Numbered from the stretch's first letter, positions 19,241-28,740 are shown. The stretch: DNA of 64,000 bases from Pseudomonas sp. AKS31 (GCF_023634765.1 NZ_JAMLFX010000003.1:477861-541860), one strand, 5' to 3'. Numbers and translations: made by a program. Notes: generated from the letters alone by a model not told the origin.

Positions 19241-19804
19241 CTAAGGTTTCAACCACTTCTCGGTCAGCGCTGCCAGGCGCCCATCCGCCTTGATCCGCTG
19301 CATCGCGCTCGCAAGGCTGGCCTGAAACGCCGGATTGCCCTTCTGAAACGGAATCGCCAAATCCACCGGCTCTGTCGCTTTCGGCTTCTCTTCCGTCAAC
19401 GCCTGCACCAGCACCATCGGCCGTGGCTGCTCATCTTTCTTCGCCAGCAATTGCGCATCGACCTTGCCGTAAGACTCGCTGAAGTCGAAACGATCCTTGA
19501 GTTCGGGTGTCAGTGCTATGTGGTTGAGCGCGACGTCGTACTTGCCGCTTTCAACGCCCTGGAGCAGGTCGGCCTCATCCGTGACGATGAAGTCGGCGCG
19601 CACATCCAGCTCGTTGGCCAGCAGTTGCCCAAGCTCGACCTCGAACCCCGTGAGTGTGTCGCCTTCCTTGAAGTTGAAGGGCGGTGTATTAGCCTCAAGG
19701 GCTATGCGCAGCTCGCCACGGTCGTTGACGTCATCAATCAGTTCGGCATGAGCCAAAGGGCTCAGAAGGGGTAGCAGGCAGATCAGGCCAGGCAGAAAAC
19801 GCAT
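19241..19804 (-). CDS. Amino-acid-binding protein family (SBP_bac_3), shortened
   Basis: A 187-residue exported protein with a signal peptide ending at LAHA. The first lobe is typical (RGELRIALEANTPPFNF, LTGFEVELGQLLANEL, GKYDVALNHIALTPELKDRFDFSE). The usual middle of lobe II is missing: the sequence passes from FSESYGKVDAQLLAKK almost directly to IPFQKGNPAFQASLASAMQRI, the family C-terminus. Normal members have about 230-260 residues. AAGGAG points to the ATG at 19804, not the GTG two codons upstream. It may bind ligand poorly or act as a half-domain sensor; no transport genes adjoin it. Confidence 0.7.
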   Translation of the reverse strand: MRFLPGLICLLPLLSPLAHAELIDDVNDRGELRIALEANTPPFNFKEGDTLTGFEVELGQLLANELDVRADFIVTDEADLLQGVESGKYDVALNHIALTPELKDRFDFSESYGKVDAQLLAKKDEQPRPMVLVQALTEEKPKATEPVDLAIPFQKGNPAFQASLASAMQRIKADGRLAALTEKWLKP

Positions 19805-19939
19805 GGTCACTCCTTTGAAATCATTATCGCGACGCTCTGAGTCAGGCTCGCTTTGCTATGGTTGTCGAGTGCCTTCGACAACGAATGGTCGTGAAGTTGT
19901 CATGACCATACGGATTTTACGGAAAAACTGGAGAAGAAA

Positions 19940-20365
19940 ATGAAAAGCTTTATGTCACGTGCAGCGTTGGCGGGTGTGTTGATGGGTGTTTCGGTGCTGG
20001 CCAGTGCGGCGACACCGGCCCCTAAAGGCGCCGAAGTGTTCATCGTTTCTCCCGAAGACGGGGCCACGGTTTCGCAGACCTTCACCGTCAAGTTCGGTAC
20101 CAAGGACGTTGCACTGGCACCGGCCGGTGATGTCACCAAAAACACCGGTCACCACCACCTGCTGATCGACGTCGACAAGCTGCCAGCGGCCGGCGCTCCG
20201 ATTCCGAATGATGCCAACCACATGCACTTCGGCAAGGCGCAAACCCAGGCCGACGTCAAGCTGGCACCCGGCAAGCACACCCTGCAACTGGAGCTGGGCG
20301 ACAGCGGCCACATGCCGTTCGATCCGCCAATCGTCTCGAAGAAAATCACCGTCAACGTGGAATAA
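19940..20365 (+). CDS. DUF4399 exported protein
   Basis: A 141-residue protein with a signal peptide (to ASAA, about residue 25). A compact beta-domain carries the His-rich motif TGHHHLLID, followed by NDANHMHFGKAQT and GHMPFDPP. The clustered His suggest metal or ligand binding, but the family has no established role. GGAG lies before the ATG. A strong terminator follows directly. Confidence 0.85.
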   Translation: MKSFMSRAALAGVLMGVSVLASAATPAPKGAEVFIVSPEDGATVSQTFTVKFGTKDVALAPAGDVTKNTGHHHLLIDVDKLPAAGAPIPNDANHMHFGKAQTQADVKLAPGKHTLQLELGDSGHMPFDPPIVSKKITVNVE

Positions 20366-20395
20366 AAAAGGGAGCCCTTCGGGGCTCCCTTTTTT
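20366..20395. terminator. Bidirectional intrinsic terminator
   Basis: AAAAAAGGGAGCCC, a TTCG tetraloop and GGGCTCCCTTTTTT form a classic hairpin with flanking A and T runs. It starts at the stop codon of the DUF4399 gene and can also stop serA transcripts that arrive from the other side. Confidence 0.92.
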
Positions 20396-20397
20396 AT

Positions 20398-20473
20398 CGC
20401 TGCAAGCTTCAAGCTGAAAGCTTCAAGTAAAAGCAAACATCACTTGCCGCTTGTAACTTGAGGCTTGTAGCAG
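20398..20473. repeat. Imperfect inverted repeat of the GCTTCAAGCTGAAAGCTTCAAG type
   Basis: CGCTGCAAGCTTCAAGC on the left and GCTTGTAACTTGAGGCTTGT then AGC on the right form an imperfect inverted repeat, with a second CAAGC/GCTTC copy inside. Such AGCTTGAAGC-type intergenic repeats are common in Pseudomonas. It fills the space between the terminator and the serA stop. Confidence 0.6.
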
Positions 20474-20476
20474 TTC

Positions 20477-21706
20477 TTAAAAAAGAACCCGGCTACGGAT
20501 GGTGCCGTTGATGTGCTGCAGCTTCTCTTGCGCCAGGTCCGAGTACTCGGCGTCGACGTCGATCACCACGTAGCCAACCTTCTCGTTGGTCTGCAGGAAT
20601 TGACCGGAGATGTTGATGCCGTTTTCGGCGAAGACCTTGTTGATCTCGCTCATCACACCCGGGATGTTTTCGTGGATGTGCAGCAGGCGGTGCTTGCCAG
20701 GGTGAGCCGGCAGGGCCACTTCCGGGAAGTTCACCGACGAAACGGAGGTGCCGTTGTCGCTGTACTTGACCAGTTTTTCCGCCACTTCCAGACCGATGTT
20801 GGCTTGCGCTTCGGCGGTCGAACCACCGATGTGCGGGGTCAGGATGACGTTGTCGAGGCCACGCAGCGGGCTTTCGAACTCCTCGTCGTTGGAGCGTGGC
20901 TCCACCGGGAATACGTCGATGGCCGCGCCGATCAGGTGCTTGTCCTTGATCGCGTCCGCCAGGGCGTCCAGTTCGACCACGGTGCCGCGCGCCGCGTTGA
21001 TCAGAATGCCGCCCTTCTTGATGGCGCGGATTTCCTTCTCGCCGATCATCCACTGGGTCGCAGCGGTTTCCGGAACGTGCAGGGTGACGATGTCGGACAT
21101 GCCCAGCAGCTCGTGCAGGTTGCCGACCTGCGTGGCGTTGCCCAGTGGCAGCTTGGTCACGGTGTCGTAGAAGAACACCTGCATGCCCAGACCTTCCGCC
21201 AGAACCGACAGCTGCGTACCGATCGAGCCATAGCCGACGATGCCGAGTTTCTTGCCACGGATCTCGAAGGAGTTGGCTGCGGACTTGATCCAGCCGCCAC
21301 GGTGGCAGGAAGCGTTTTTCTCAGGGATGCCGCGCAGCAGCAGGATCGCTTCGGCCAGCACCAGTTCCGCTACGGAGCGGGTGTTGGAGTACGGCGCGTT
21401 GAACACGGCGATGCCGCGCTCACGGGCAGCACTCAGGTCAACCTGGTTGGTGCCGATGCAGAAACAGCCGACCGCGACCAGCTTCTTCGCGTGATCGAAG
21501 ATCTCTTCGGTCAGTTGGGTGCGCGAACGAATGCCGATGAAGTGAGCGTCAGCGATCTTTTCCTTGAGCTGGGCTTCCGGCAAGGAACCTGTCAGGTATT
21601 CGATGCTGGTGTAGCCCGCCGCCTTGAGGACGTCGACAGCCGATTGGTGGACGCCTTCGAGAAGAAGGAACTTGATCTTGCTCTTATCGAGAGAAGTCTT
21701 GCTCAT
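20477..21706 (-). CDS. serA: D-3-phosphoglycerate dehydrogenase
   Basis: A 409-residue NAD-dependent enzyme that opens L-serine synthesis and, in Pseudomonas, also reduces 2-oxoglutarate to D-2-hydroxyglutarate. The Rossmann motif is LGIVGYGSIGTQ, the catalytic region includes INAARGTVV and LTPHIGGST, and the last 80 residues form an ACT domain for serine feedback. The start is the ATG at 21706 (MSKTSLDKSK); the longer frame to 21853 has no support. It is divergent from the dehydrogenase gene that reoxidises D-2-hydroxyglutarate. Confidence 0.95.
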   Translation of the reverse strand: MSKTSLDKSKIKFLLLEGVHQSAVDVLKAAGYTSIEYLTGSLPEAQLKEKIADAHFIGIRSRTQLTEEIFDHAKKLVAVGCFCIGTNQVDLSAARERGIAVFNAPYSNTRSVAELVLAEAILLLRGIPEKNASCHRGGWIKSAANSFEIRGKKLGIVGYGSIGTQLSVLAEGLGMQVFFYDTVTKLPLGNATQVGNLHELLGMSDIVTLHVPETAATQWMIGEKEIRAIKKGGILINAARGTVVELDALADAIKDKHLIGAAIDVFPVEPRSNDEEFESPLRGLDNVILTPHIGGSTAEAQANIGLEVAEKLVKYSDNGTSVSSVNFPEVALPAHPGKHRLLHIHENIPGVMSEINKVFAENGINISGQFLQTNEKVGYVVIDVDAEYSDLAQEKLQHINGTIRSRVLF

Positions 21707-21912
21707 CTGCGTAAACCTGTATCCCGGAGAAAAATGGCAGGGAGGGGAGCAGCCTGGAGCTGACCCAAACGGCAGGAAAGCCGTTACCGCAGAACTGGCC
21801 TTGGGCACTGGCCTGCGGGGTCGGTATGCTAGCATAGCCGCCCTGCTAAACACTCATTCCTGCGACGTGAAGCGTTCTCAGGATGACCATGAATTGTTCG
21901 AGAGTTCTGTCG

Positions 21913-23307
21913 ATGACCAATCCTGCCCTGATTGATGAACTGAAGACCCTGGTCGAGCCTGGCAAGGTCCTGACCGACGCCGACTCCCTGAATGCGTACG
22001 GCAAGGATTGGACCAAACACTTCGCCCCGGCGCCGAGTGCCATCGTATTTCCCAAGACCATCGAGCAGGTGCAGGCCGTGGTCCGCTGGGCCAACACCCA
22101 CAAGATTGCGCTGGTGCCATCGGGCGGGCGCACCGGCCTTTCCGCCGCTGCGGTGGCGGCCAACGGCGAAGTGGTCGTCTCGTTCGACTACATGAATCAG
22201 ATTCTCGACGTGAACCTCACCGACCGCACCGCCGTTTGTCAGCCGGGCGTGGTCACCGAGCATTTGCAGAATGTCGCCGAAGAAAACGGCCTGTACTACC
22301 CGGTGGACTTCGCTTCGGCAGGTTCCAGCCAGATTGGCGGCAATATCGGCACCAATGCCGGCGGGATCAAAGTGATTCGCTACGGCATGACCCGCAACTG
22401 GGTCGCCGGCATGAAAGTCGTCACCGGCAAAGGCGATGTGCTGGAACTGAACAAAGACCTGATCAAGAACGCCACCGGTTACGACCTGCGTCAGTTGTTC
22501 ATCGGCGCCGAAGGCACCCTCGGTTTTGTCGTCGAAGCGACCATGCGCCTGGATCGCGCGCCGAAAAACCTCACTGCCATGGTGCTCGGCACCGCTGATT
22601 TCGACTCGATCATGCCGGTGCTGCACGCGTTCCAGGGCAAGCTCGACCTGACCGCGTTTGAATTCTTCTCCGACAAGGCACTGGCCAAGGTCATGGGCCG
22701 TGGCGACGTACCGGCGCCATTCGAAACCGACTGCCCGTTCTACGCGCTGCTGGAATTTGAAGCGACTACTGAAGAAGTGGCCAACAGCGCACTGGAAACC
22801 TTCGAGCATTGCGTCGAGCAGGGCTGGGTGCTGGACGGCGTGATGAGCCAGAGCGAAACCCAGTTGCAGAACCTGTGGAAGCTGCGCGAGTACATCTCTG
22901 AAACCATCTCGCACTGGACCCCGTACAAGAACGACATCTCGGTCACCGTGTCGAAAGTGCCAGCGTTCTTGCAGGAAATCGACGCGATCGTCGGTGAGCA
23001 CTATCCGGATTTCGAGATCGTCTGGTTCGGCCACATCGGCGACGGCAACCTGCACTTGAACATCCTCAAGCCGGATAACCTGAGCAAGGACGAGTTCTTC
23101 GCCAAGTGCGCGACCGTCAACAAGTGGGTGTTCGAAACCGTTGAGAAGTACAACGGCTCGATCTCCGCCGAACACGGTGTCGGCATGACCAAGCGCGATT
23201 ACTTGACCTACAGCCGCTCCCCGGTCGAGATCGAGTACATGAAAGCGGTGAAAGCGGTGTTCGACCCGAACGGCATCATGAACCCGGGCAAGATTTTCGC
23301 GGTTTGA
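21913..23307 (+). CDS. FAD-linked D-2-hydroxyglutarate dehydrogenase
   Basis: A 464-residue VAO-type flavoprotein with the FAD-binding segment VPSGGRTGLSAAAV and FASAGSSQIGGNIGTNAGG, and a C-terminal lobe with FGHIGDGNLHLNI and SAEHGVGMTKRDYL, the metal/substrate motifs of the D-2-hydroxyglutarate dehydrogenase family. It corresponds to PAO1 PA0317, reported to remove D-2-hydroxyglutarate made by SerA and so pull the serine pathway forward. I use the ATG at 21913 (MTNPALIDEL); a start at 21883 is possible. The FAH-family gene follows after 41 bp. Confidence 0.88.
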   Translation: MTNPALIDELKTLVEPGKVLTDADSLNAYGKDWTKHFAPAPSAIVFPKTIEQVQAVVRWANTHKIALVPSGGRTGLSAAAVAANGEVVVSFDYMNQILDVNLTDRTAVCQPGVVTEHLQNVAEENGLYYPVDFASAGSSQIGGNIGTNAGGIKVIRYGMTRNWVAGMKVVTGKGDVLELNKDLIKNATGYDLRQLFIGAEGTLGFVVEATMRLDRAPKNLTAMVLGTADFDSIMPVLHAFQGKLDLTAFEFFSDKALAKVMGRGDVPAPFETDCPFYALLEFEATTEEVANSALETFEHCVEQGWVLDGVMSQSETQLQNLWKLREYISETISHWTPYKNDISVTVSKVPAFLQEIDAIVGEHYPDFEIVWFGHIGDGNLHLNILKPDNLSKDEFFAKCATVNKWVFETVEKYNGSISAEHGVGMTKRDYLTYSRSPVEIEYMKAVKAVFDPNGIMNPGKIFAV

Positions 23308-23348
23308 TCGGCAATCTTTGATGAATCAATGAAGGCAGGAGTCGGTAA

Positions 23349-24014
23349 ATGAGCTATCAGCACCAGTACGTCGACGGCACGCGCATTCACTTCCCGATCG
23401 GGAAAGTCGTGTGCATTGGCCGCAATTACGCCGAACACGCCAAGGAACTGGACAACCCGGTGCCTACCGAACCTCTGCTGTTCATCAAGCCGGGCAGTTG
23501 CGTGGTGCCGCTTGAAGGTGGTTTCAGCATTCCGACCGAACGCGGTTCTGTGCACTACGAAGCGGAAATCGCCGTGTTGATCGGCAAACCGTTGTCGACC
23601 AGGCCGAGCCGTGAAGAAGTGCTCGACGCTATTTCCGGTTTCGCCCCGGCGCTCGACCTGACCCTGCGTGACAAGCAAGCCGAACTGAAAGCCAAAGGCC
23701 TGCCGTGGGAAATCGCCAAGTCGTTCGACGGCGCGGCGGTGCTTGCCCCGTTCGTGGTCGGCAGCACCTTCGCTGACCTGACCGACATTGGCATTCGCTT
23801 GACCATCAACGGCGAAGTGCGTCAGGACGGCAACAGCAGCGCGATGCTCAACCCGATCGTGCCGATGATCCAGCACATGGCGGGTTGCTTCTCGCTGCAG
23901 GCCGGTGACGTGATCCTCACCGGCACGCCAGTGGGTGTCGGCCCGCTGAACGTTGGTGATGACATCGTCCTCGAACTGGTCGGCGCGAGCAGCTTCACCA
24001 GCAGCGTGCGCTAA
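23349..24014 (+). CDS. Fumarylacetoacetate hydrolase family protein
   Basis: A 221-residue FAH-fold enzyme. VCIGRNYAEHAKEL, LFIKPGSCVV, VHYEAEIAVLIG (metal-binding Glu residues) and GDVILTGTPVGVGPL are the family motifs. Small bacterial members include acylpyruvases and oxaloacetate tautomerase or decarboxylase-like enzymes, so a 2-oxoacid substrate is likely. AGGAG precedes the ATG. It probably forms an operon with the dehydrogenase upstream. Confidence 0.85.
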   Translation: MSYQHQYVDGTRIHFPIGKVVCIGRNYAEHAKELDNPVPTEPLLFIKPGSCVVPLEGGFSIPTERGSVHYEAEIAVLIGKPLSTRPSREEVLDAISGFAPALDLTLRDKQAELKAKGLPWEIAKSFDGAAVLAPFVVGSTFADLTDIGIRLTINGEVRQDGNSSAMLNPIVPMIQHMAGCFSLQAGDVILTGTPVGVGPLNVGDDIVLELVGASSFTSSVR

Positions 24015-24033
24015 TCGCCACACTGCAAATCCC

Positions 24034-24125
24034 CTGTGGGAGCGAGCCTGCTCGCGAAAGCGTCAGGTCAGTCGACATCATCGTTGACTGACACTCTGCC
24101 TTCGCGAGCAGGCTCGCTCCCACAT
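24034..24125. repeat. REP pair (GTGGGAGCGAGC family)
   Basis: TGTGGGAGCGAGCCTGCTCG and its inverted partner CGAGCAGGCTCGCTCCCACA lie around an AGTCGACATCATCG-type spacer. The pair is 20 bp after the FAH-family stop and fills much of the 268-bp gap before the next gene. Confidence 0.9.
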
Positions 24126-24282
24126 TGTTTTGTGATGCCCTGAAGATGGCGGGCAACACACGACAATCCCGCCATTTGCCGTTTTTTTCACATCGTGTAC
24201 GGATAATTCCTCTCATTCTGGCGTCTGAGCCGGCCTCTTTGTGCTATTACCCATAGCCTGAATTTTCGGAACGCGTCCATCG

Positions 24283-25206
24283 ATGTCATCTCAAACTCAG
24301 CTCAAGCCCACCCGCCGTTCACGTTTCGCCCTGCGTTGGTATGTCTGGCTATTGCTGGTGCTTGCCGCCGCCTATGCCCTGGCGTTTGCCATGCATTGGG
24401 ATGATCGCGGTGTGTTGTGGCTGCAGGAGCGCTTCGAAAGCCAGGCCGAGCAGAAAGACAGCATCTGGCTGCCGGACTACCGGGTAGTGATCGATGCCAA
24501 GCCGTTGACGGGTATGGAGAAGGACGAAGCCTCGGATCTGTCGTACAACCCGCAGACCAAAACACTGTTTTCGGTGATGGGTAAAAACCCGTTTCTCGCC
24601 GAGCTGACGCTGCAAGGCGAGGTGTTGCGCAAGATGCCGCTGGTGGGCTGGAGCAATCCGGAAGGCCTGACCGTCATGGAAAATGGCCTGATGGCCATCG
24701 TCGATGAGCGTCAGCACATGCTGTCGATCGTCAAGGTCGACGCTGACACCCGCGAATTGAACATCGCCGATTTCCCGAAATACGATCTCGGCCCTTCGAA
24801 AGATCAGAACAAGGCCTTCGAGGCAATTACCTGGGATTCGCACAACCAGCAATTACTGCTGGGTGAGGAGCGGCCACCAGCGCTGTTTACCTGGAAAAGC
24901 GATGGCAGCCAGATCCTCAAGGGCGACAAGCAAAAACTCGCCAGTGATGAACTGGATATTCGCAACCTCTCGGCGCTGGAAATCGATCCGCGCACGCGTC
25001 ATACGCTGGTGCTGTCTGCTGATTCGCACTTGCTGCTGGAACTGGACGAGAAGGGCGAGCAGGTCAGCTTCATGACCCTGCTCGGTGGCTTCAACGGTCT
25101 GAAAAACACCATCCCCCGCGCCGAAGGCGTGACCATGGACGAGGCGGGCACGCTGTACATGGTCAGCGAGCCGAACTTGTTTTATCGCTTCGAAAAACAG
25201 CAATAA
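24283..25206 (+). CDS. SdiA-regulated (YjiK-like) domain protein, copy 1
   Basis: A 307-residue protein with one N-terminal membrane helix (WYVWLLLVLAAAYALAF) and a periplasmic beta-propeller-like SdiA-regulated domain: DLSYNPQTKTLFSVMGKNP, WSNPEGLTVMENG, VDERQHML, and the closing AEGVTMDEAGTLYMVSEPNLFYRF. It is a diverged tandem duplicate of the next gene. Function unknown. Confidence 0.82.
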   Translation: MSSQTQLKPTRRSRFALRWYVWLLLVLAAAYALAFAMHWDDRGVLWLQERFESQAEQKDSIWLPDYRVVIDAKPLTGMEKDEASDLSYNPQTKTLFSVMGKNPFLAELTLQGEVLRKMPLVGWSNPEGLTVMENGLMAIVDERQHMLSIVKVDADTRELNIADFPKYDLGPSKDQNKAFEAITWDSHNQQLLLGEERPPALFTWKSDGSQILKGDKQKLASDELDIRNLSALEIDPRTRHTLVLSADSHLLLELDEKGEQVSFMTLLGGFNGLKNTIPRAEGVTMDEAGTLYMVSEPNLFYRFEKQQ

Positions 25207-25323
25207 CTGTCCTCGCGGCAATTTCAGACAAGTCTGATTGTCCTGACAGGCAAGTGGCCATTAAGCTTCAGTTCAGACAGGCGTGATATTTCATCCGCCT
25301 GTTTTGATTCCGAGCCCGCCCGA

Positions 25324-26241
25324 ATGCGTCGACTTGCCCGCCCCAAGCCTTTGATTATCATCCTGTCGGTGATTGCCCTGATCGCGTTGATCGCGATCGG
25401 CCAATACATGCGCCTTTTCGAGCGCGCCTGGTTCAACCTGCATACTCTGTGGCAGCCGCTGAACAGTCAGGCCATCGGCCTGGATCAATATCGGGTAGAC
25501 ATCGAAGCACGGGTGATCGATGGGCTGGAGGCCGATGTTTCGGCGCTGACCTTCGATCCGGTGCGCAAAAGCCTGTTCACCGTGACCAACAAGAATGCCG
25601 AGCTGGTCGAGTTGTCGCTGGAAGGCAAGATCCTGCGGCGCATCGCCCTGATTGGCTTCGGCGATCCTGAGGCGGTCGAGTACATCAGCGCTGACACTTA
25701 CGTGATCACTGACGAGCGTCAGCAGCGGCTGATCAAGATTCACCTGGAGGACGACACCACCTTCCTCGACGCGGCGGACGCCGAGCAGATGACCCTCGGC
25801 GTGCACATGGCCGGCAACAAGGGCTTCGAAGGCCTGGCTTACGACTCGGTGGGCAAGCGTCTGTTTGTTGCGAAAGAGCGTAATCCGATGCTGATCTACG
25901 AAGTGCACGGTTTTCCGCACTTCAATCCGGAGAAGTCTTACGCGGTGCATGTGATCAACGATCCAAAGCGTGACGCCGGGATGTTTGTGCGCGATCTGTC
26001 GAGTCTGCAGTACGACGAGCGCAGCGGGCATCTGCTGGCGCTGTCGGATGAGTCACGGCTGATTCTGGAACTGGATGTTGACGGGCGCCCGTTGAGCACC
26101 ATGTCCATCAGTGGCGGCCGGCAGGGTTTGAAGAAAACCGTGCCGCAGGCCGAAGGCATTGCGATGGATGATGACGGAGCGTTGTATCTGGTGAGTGAGC
26201 CGAACCTGTTTTACGTCTTCAAAAAACCAGCCCCGAACTAA
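25324..26241 (+). CDS. SdiA-regulated (YjiK-like) domain protein, copy 2
   Basis: A 305-residue paralogue with the same plan: an N-terminal helix (LIIILSVIALIALIAIG) and a periplasmic propeller with TFDPVRKSLFTVTNKNAE, DPEAVEYI, TDERQQRLIKI, NKGFEGLAYD and AEGIAMDDDGALYLVSEPNLFYVF. The two proteins match at almost every repeat motif. The 117-bp gap between them suggests one transcript. Confidence 0.82.
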   Translation: MRRLARPKPLIIILSVIALIALIAIGQYMRLFERAWFNLHTLWQPLNSQAIGLDQYRVDIEARVIDGLEADVSALTFDPVRKSLFTVTNKNAELVELSLEGKILRRIALIGFGDPEAVEYISADTYVITDERQQRLIKIHLEDDTTFLDAADAEQMTLGVHMAGNKGFEGLAYDSVGKRLFVAKERNPMLIYEVHGFPHFNPEKSYAVHVINDPKRDAGMFVRDLSSLQYDERSGHLLALSDESRLILELDVDGRPLSTMSISGGRQGLKKTVPQAEGIAMDDDGALYLVSEPNLFYVFKKPAPN

Positions 26242-26258
26242 CCAACAATACAAAAAAC

Positions 26259-26366
26259 TGTGGGAGCTGGCTTGCCAGCGATGGCGGTCTGTCAGTCAAC
26301 ATTGTTGTTGAATCTGACGGCCTCATCGCTGGCAAGTCGAATCGTCGCACCGCAGCTCCCACAGGT
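26259..26366. repeat. REP pair with a variant right arm
   Basis: The left arm CTGTGGGAGCTGGCTTGCCA is the usual family member. The right arm reads GCTGGCAAGTCGAATCGTCG before CACCGCAGCTCCCACAGG, so it carries extra bases between the palindrome halves. The 17-nt segment at 26332-26348 also occurs, inverted, in the REP at 61067-61083. Confidence 0.85.
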
Positions 26367-26402
26367 TTATTCGTCTGCCAATAAAGGGTGGGCAGTCTGG
26401 GC

Positions 26403-27077
26403 TTACTCAGCCTTGAGGGTTTTCACACCTTCACTGGTACCCAGCAACAACAGGTCCGCCGGACGCGCCGCGAACAGCCCGTTGGTCACCACGCCGACGA
26501 TTGCATTGATCTGCGCTTCCAGCTCCACCGGGTTGGTGATCTGCAGGTTGAACACGTCCAGGATGATGTTGCCGTTGTCCGTCAGCACGCCTTCGCGGTA
26601 CACCGGATCGCCGCCCAGTTTCACCAGTTGGCGGGCAACGTGGCTGCGGGCCATCGGGATCACTTCGACCGGCAGCGGGAACTCGCCCAGTACCGGCACC
26701 AGTTTGCTGGCGTCGGCGATGCAGATGAAGGTCTTGGCCACGGCGGCAACGATCTTCTCGCGGGTCAATGCGGCGCCGCCGCCCTTGATCAGGTTCAGGT
26801 GCGCGTCGCTTTCGTCAGCGCCGTCGACGTAGAACTCCAGGTCGCTGACGGTGTTCAGTTCATACACCGGAATTCCGTGACCCTTGAGGCGCGCGGCGGT
26901 GGCTTCGGAACTGGCGACGGCGCCATCGAATGCGCCCTTGTGCTGGGCCAGCGCGTCGATGAAGCAGTTGGCGGTGGAGCCGGTGCCGACCCCAACGATG
27001 CTCTTGTCGTCGAGTTTCGGAAGGATGAAGTCGACGGCGGCCTGAGCCACTGCCTGTTTGAGTTGATCCTGGGTCAT
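26403..27077 (-). CDS. rpiA: Ribose-5-phosphate isomerase A
   Basis: A 224-residue enzyme that interconverts ribose 5-phosphate and ribulose 5-phosphate in the pentose phosphate pathway. [13 protein letters not shown] binds phosphate, YVDGADESD holds catalytic Asp residues, and [14 protein letters not shown] contains the catalytic Lys and Glu. The ATG at 27077 ([10 protein letters not shown]) is the known family start. It is divergent from ilvA. Confidence 0.96.
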   Translation of the reverse strand: MTQDQLKQAVAQAAVDFILPKLDDKSIVGVGTGSTANCFIDALAQHKGAFDGAVASSEATAARLKGHGIPVYELNTVSDLEFYVDGADESDAHLNLIKGGGAALTREKIVAAVAKTFICIADASKLVPVLGEFPLPVEVIPMARSHVARQLVKLGGDPVYREGVLTDNGNIILDVFNLQITNPVELEAQINAIVGVVTNGLFAARPADLLLLGTSEGVKTLKAE

Positions 27078-27225
27078 GCGGGCTCCGGAAGCGGGCAAGG
27101 TGATAACGGAAAGGCCGGCATTATAGCCGCAAGCGCGGCTAAAACCTCTGGATTCGTGTGGTCGTCCGGGCAAAAGCCGGGTTAGACTCCTTGGCCCTGC
27201 CCAACCCGCTCAGTGATGCTTTCCG

Positions 27226-28740
27226 ATGCTCGAACAGTACGTCAAGAAGATCCTCACCTCGCGCGTTTATGACGTTGCCGTAGAAACCCCGTTGCAGAAC
27301 GCTCGTCAGCTCTCCGAGCGGCTGGGCAATGACATTTGGCTCAAGCGTGAAGACTTGCAGCCGGTGTTCTCGTTCAAGATTCGCGGCGCCTACAACAAGC
27401 TGACCCAACTGACTGACGAAGAGCGCGCCCGTGGCGTGGTCACCGCGTCGGCGGGCAACCATGCGCAAGGTCTGGCCCTGGCGGCGAAAGTGCTGGGCGT
27501 CAAAGCCACCATCGTCATGCCCAAGACCACCCCGGAGATCAAAGTCGAAGGCGTGCGTTCGCGTGGTGGCAAGGTGGTGCTGCACGGTGATTCCTTCCCG
27601 GAAGCCCTGGCTTATTCGCTGAAACTGGTCGATGAAAAAGGCTACGTCTACATCCACCCATACGATGATCCGCACACCATTGCCGGGCAGGGCACCGTGG
27701 CGATGGAGATTCTGCGCCAGCACCCGCAGCCGCTGGACGCGATTTTCGTTCCGGTCGGCGGCGGTGGTCTGATCGCCGGCATCGCTGCGTATGTGAAATA
27801 CCTGCGCCCGGACATCAAAGTCATCGGCGTTGAACCGGATGATTCCAACTGCCTGCAAGCGGCGATGGCTGCCGGCGAGCGCGTGGTGCTGCCGACCGTG
27901 GGCATCTTCGCGGACGGCGTAGCAGTGGCGCAGATCGGCCAGCACACCTTCGATATCTGCAAAGACTACGTCGATGAAGTGATCACCGTCAGCACCGACG
28001 AGATCTGCGCAGCGATCAAGGATATCTACGACGATACCCGCTCGATCACCGAACCTGCCGGCGCCTTGGGCGTGGCCGGGATCAAGAAATACGTCGAGTT
28101 GCGCGGCGTCAGCGGCCAGACCTTCGTAGCCATCGATTCCGGCGCCAACGTCAACTTCGACCGCCTGCGCCACGTCGCCGAGCGCGCCGAACTGGGCGAG
28201 GGCCGCGAAGCGATCATTGCCGTGACCATCCCCGAGAAGGCCGGCAGCTTCAAGGCATTCTGCGAAGCGATCGGCAAGCGCCAGATCACCGAATTCAACT
28301 ACCGCTACAACACCGGCAGCGAAGCGCACATCTTCGTTGGCGTGCAGACCCACCCGGAAAACGACCCGCGCAGTGCATTGCTGGCGAGCCTCACCGAACA
28401 GGGTTTCCCGGTGCTCGACCTGACCGACAACGAACTGGCCAAGCTGCACATCCGCCACATGGTCGGCGGCCACGCGGCGCACGTGATTGACGAAGTGGTG
28501 TTCCGCTTCGAGTTCCCGGAGCGTCCGGGCGCGCTCTTTAACTTCCTCAACAAGCTCGGTGGGCGCTGGAATATCTCGATGTTTCACTACCGCAACCACG
28601 GTGCTGCCGATGGCCGCGTGGTCGCCGGTCTGCAAGTCCCGCACGATGAGCGTCATCTGGTGCCGGCAGCGCTTGAGGAAATCGGCTACCCGTACTGGGA
28701 CGAAAGCGAGAACCCGGCCTATCAGCTGTTTCTTGGCTGA
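27226..28740 (+). CDS. ilvA: Threonine ammonia-lyase, biosynthetic
   Basis: A 504-residue PLP enzyme that deaminates threonine to 2-oxobutanoate for isoleucine synthesis. FSFKIRGAYNK holds the PLP lysine, SAGNHAQGLA and VGGGGLIAGIA are the cofactor loops, and two ACT-like domains in the last 180 residues bind isoleucine and valine. Full length for the biosynthetic type. Confidence 0.96.
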   Translation: MLEQYVKKILTSRVYDVAVETPLQNARQLSERLGNDIWLKREDLQPVFSFKIRGAYNKLTQLTDEERARGVVTASAGNHAQGLALAAKVLGVKATIVMPKTTPEIKVEGVRSRGGKVVLHGDSFPEALAYSLKLVDEKGYVYIHPYDDPHTIAGQGTVAMEILRQHPQPLDAIFVPVGGGGLIAGIAAYVKYLRPDIKVIGVEPDDSNCLQAAMAAGERVVLPTVGIFADGVAVAQIGQHTFDICKDYVDEVITVSTDEICAAIKDIYDDTRSITEPAGALGVAGIKKYVELRGVSGQTFVAIDSGANVNFDRLRHVAERAELGEGREAIIAVTIPEKAGSFKAFCEAIGKRQITEFNYRYNTGSEAHIFVGVQTHPENDPRSALLASLTEQGFPVLDLTDNELAKLHIRHMVGGHAAHVIDEVVFRFEFPERPGALFNFLNKLGGRWNISMFHYRNHGAADGRVVAGLQVPHDERHLVPAALEEIGYPYWDESENPAYQLFLG

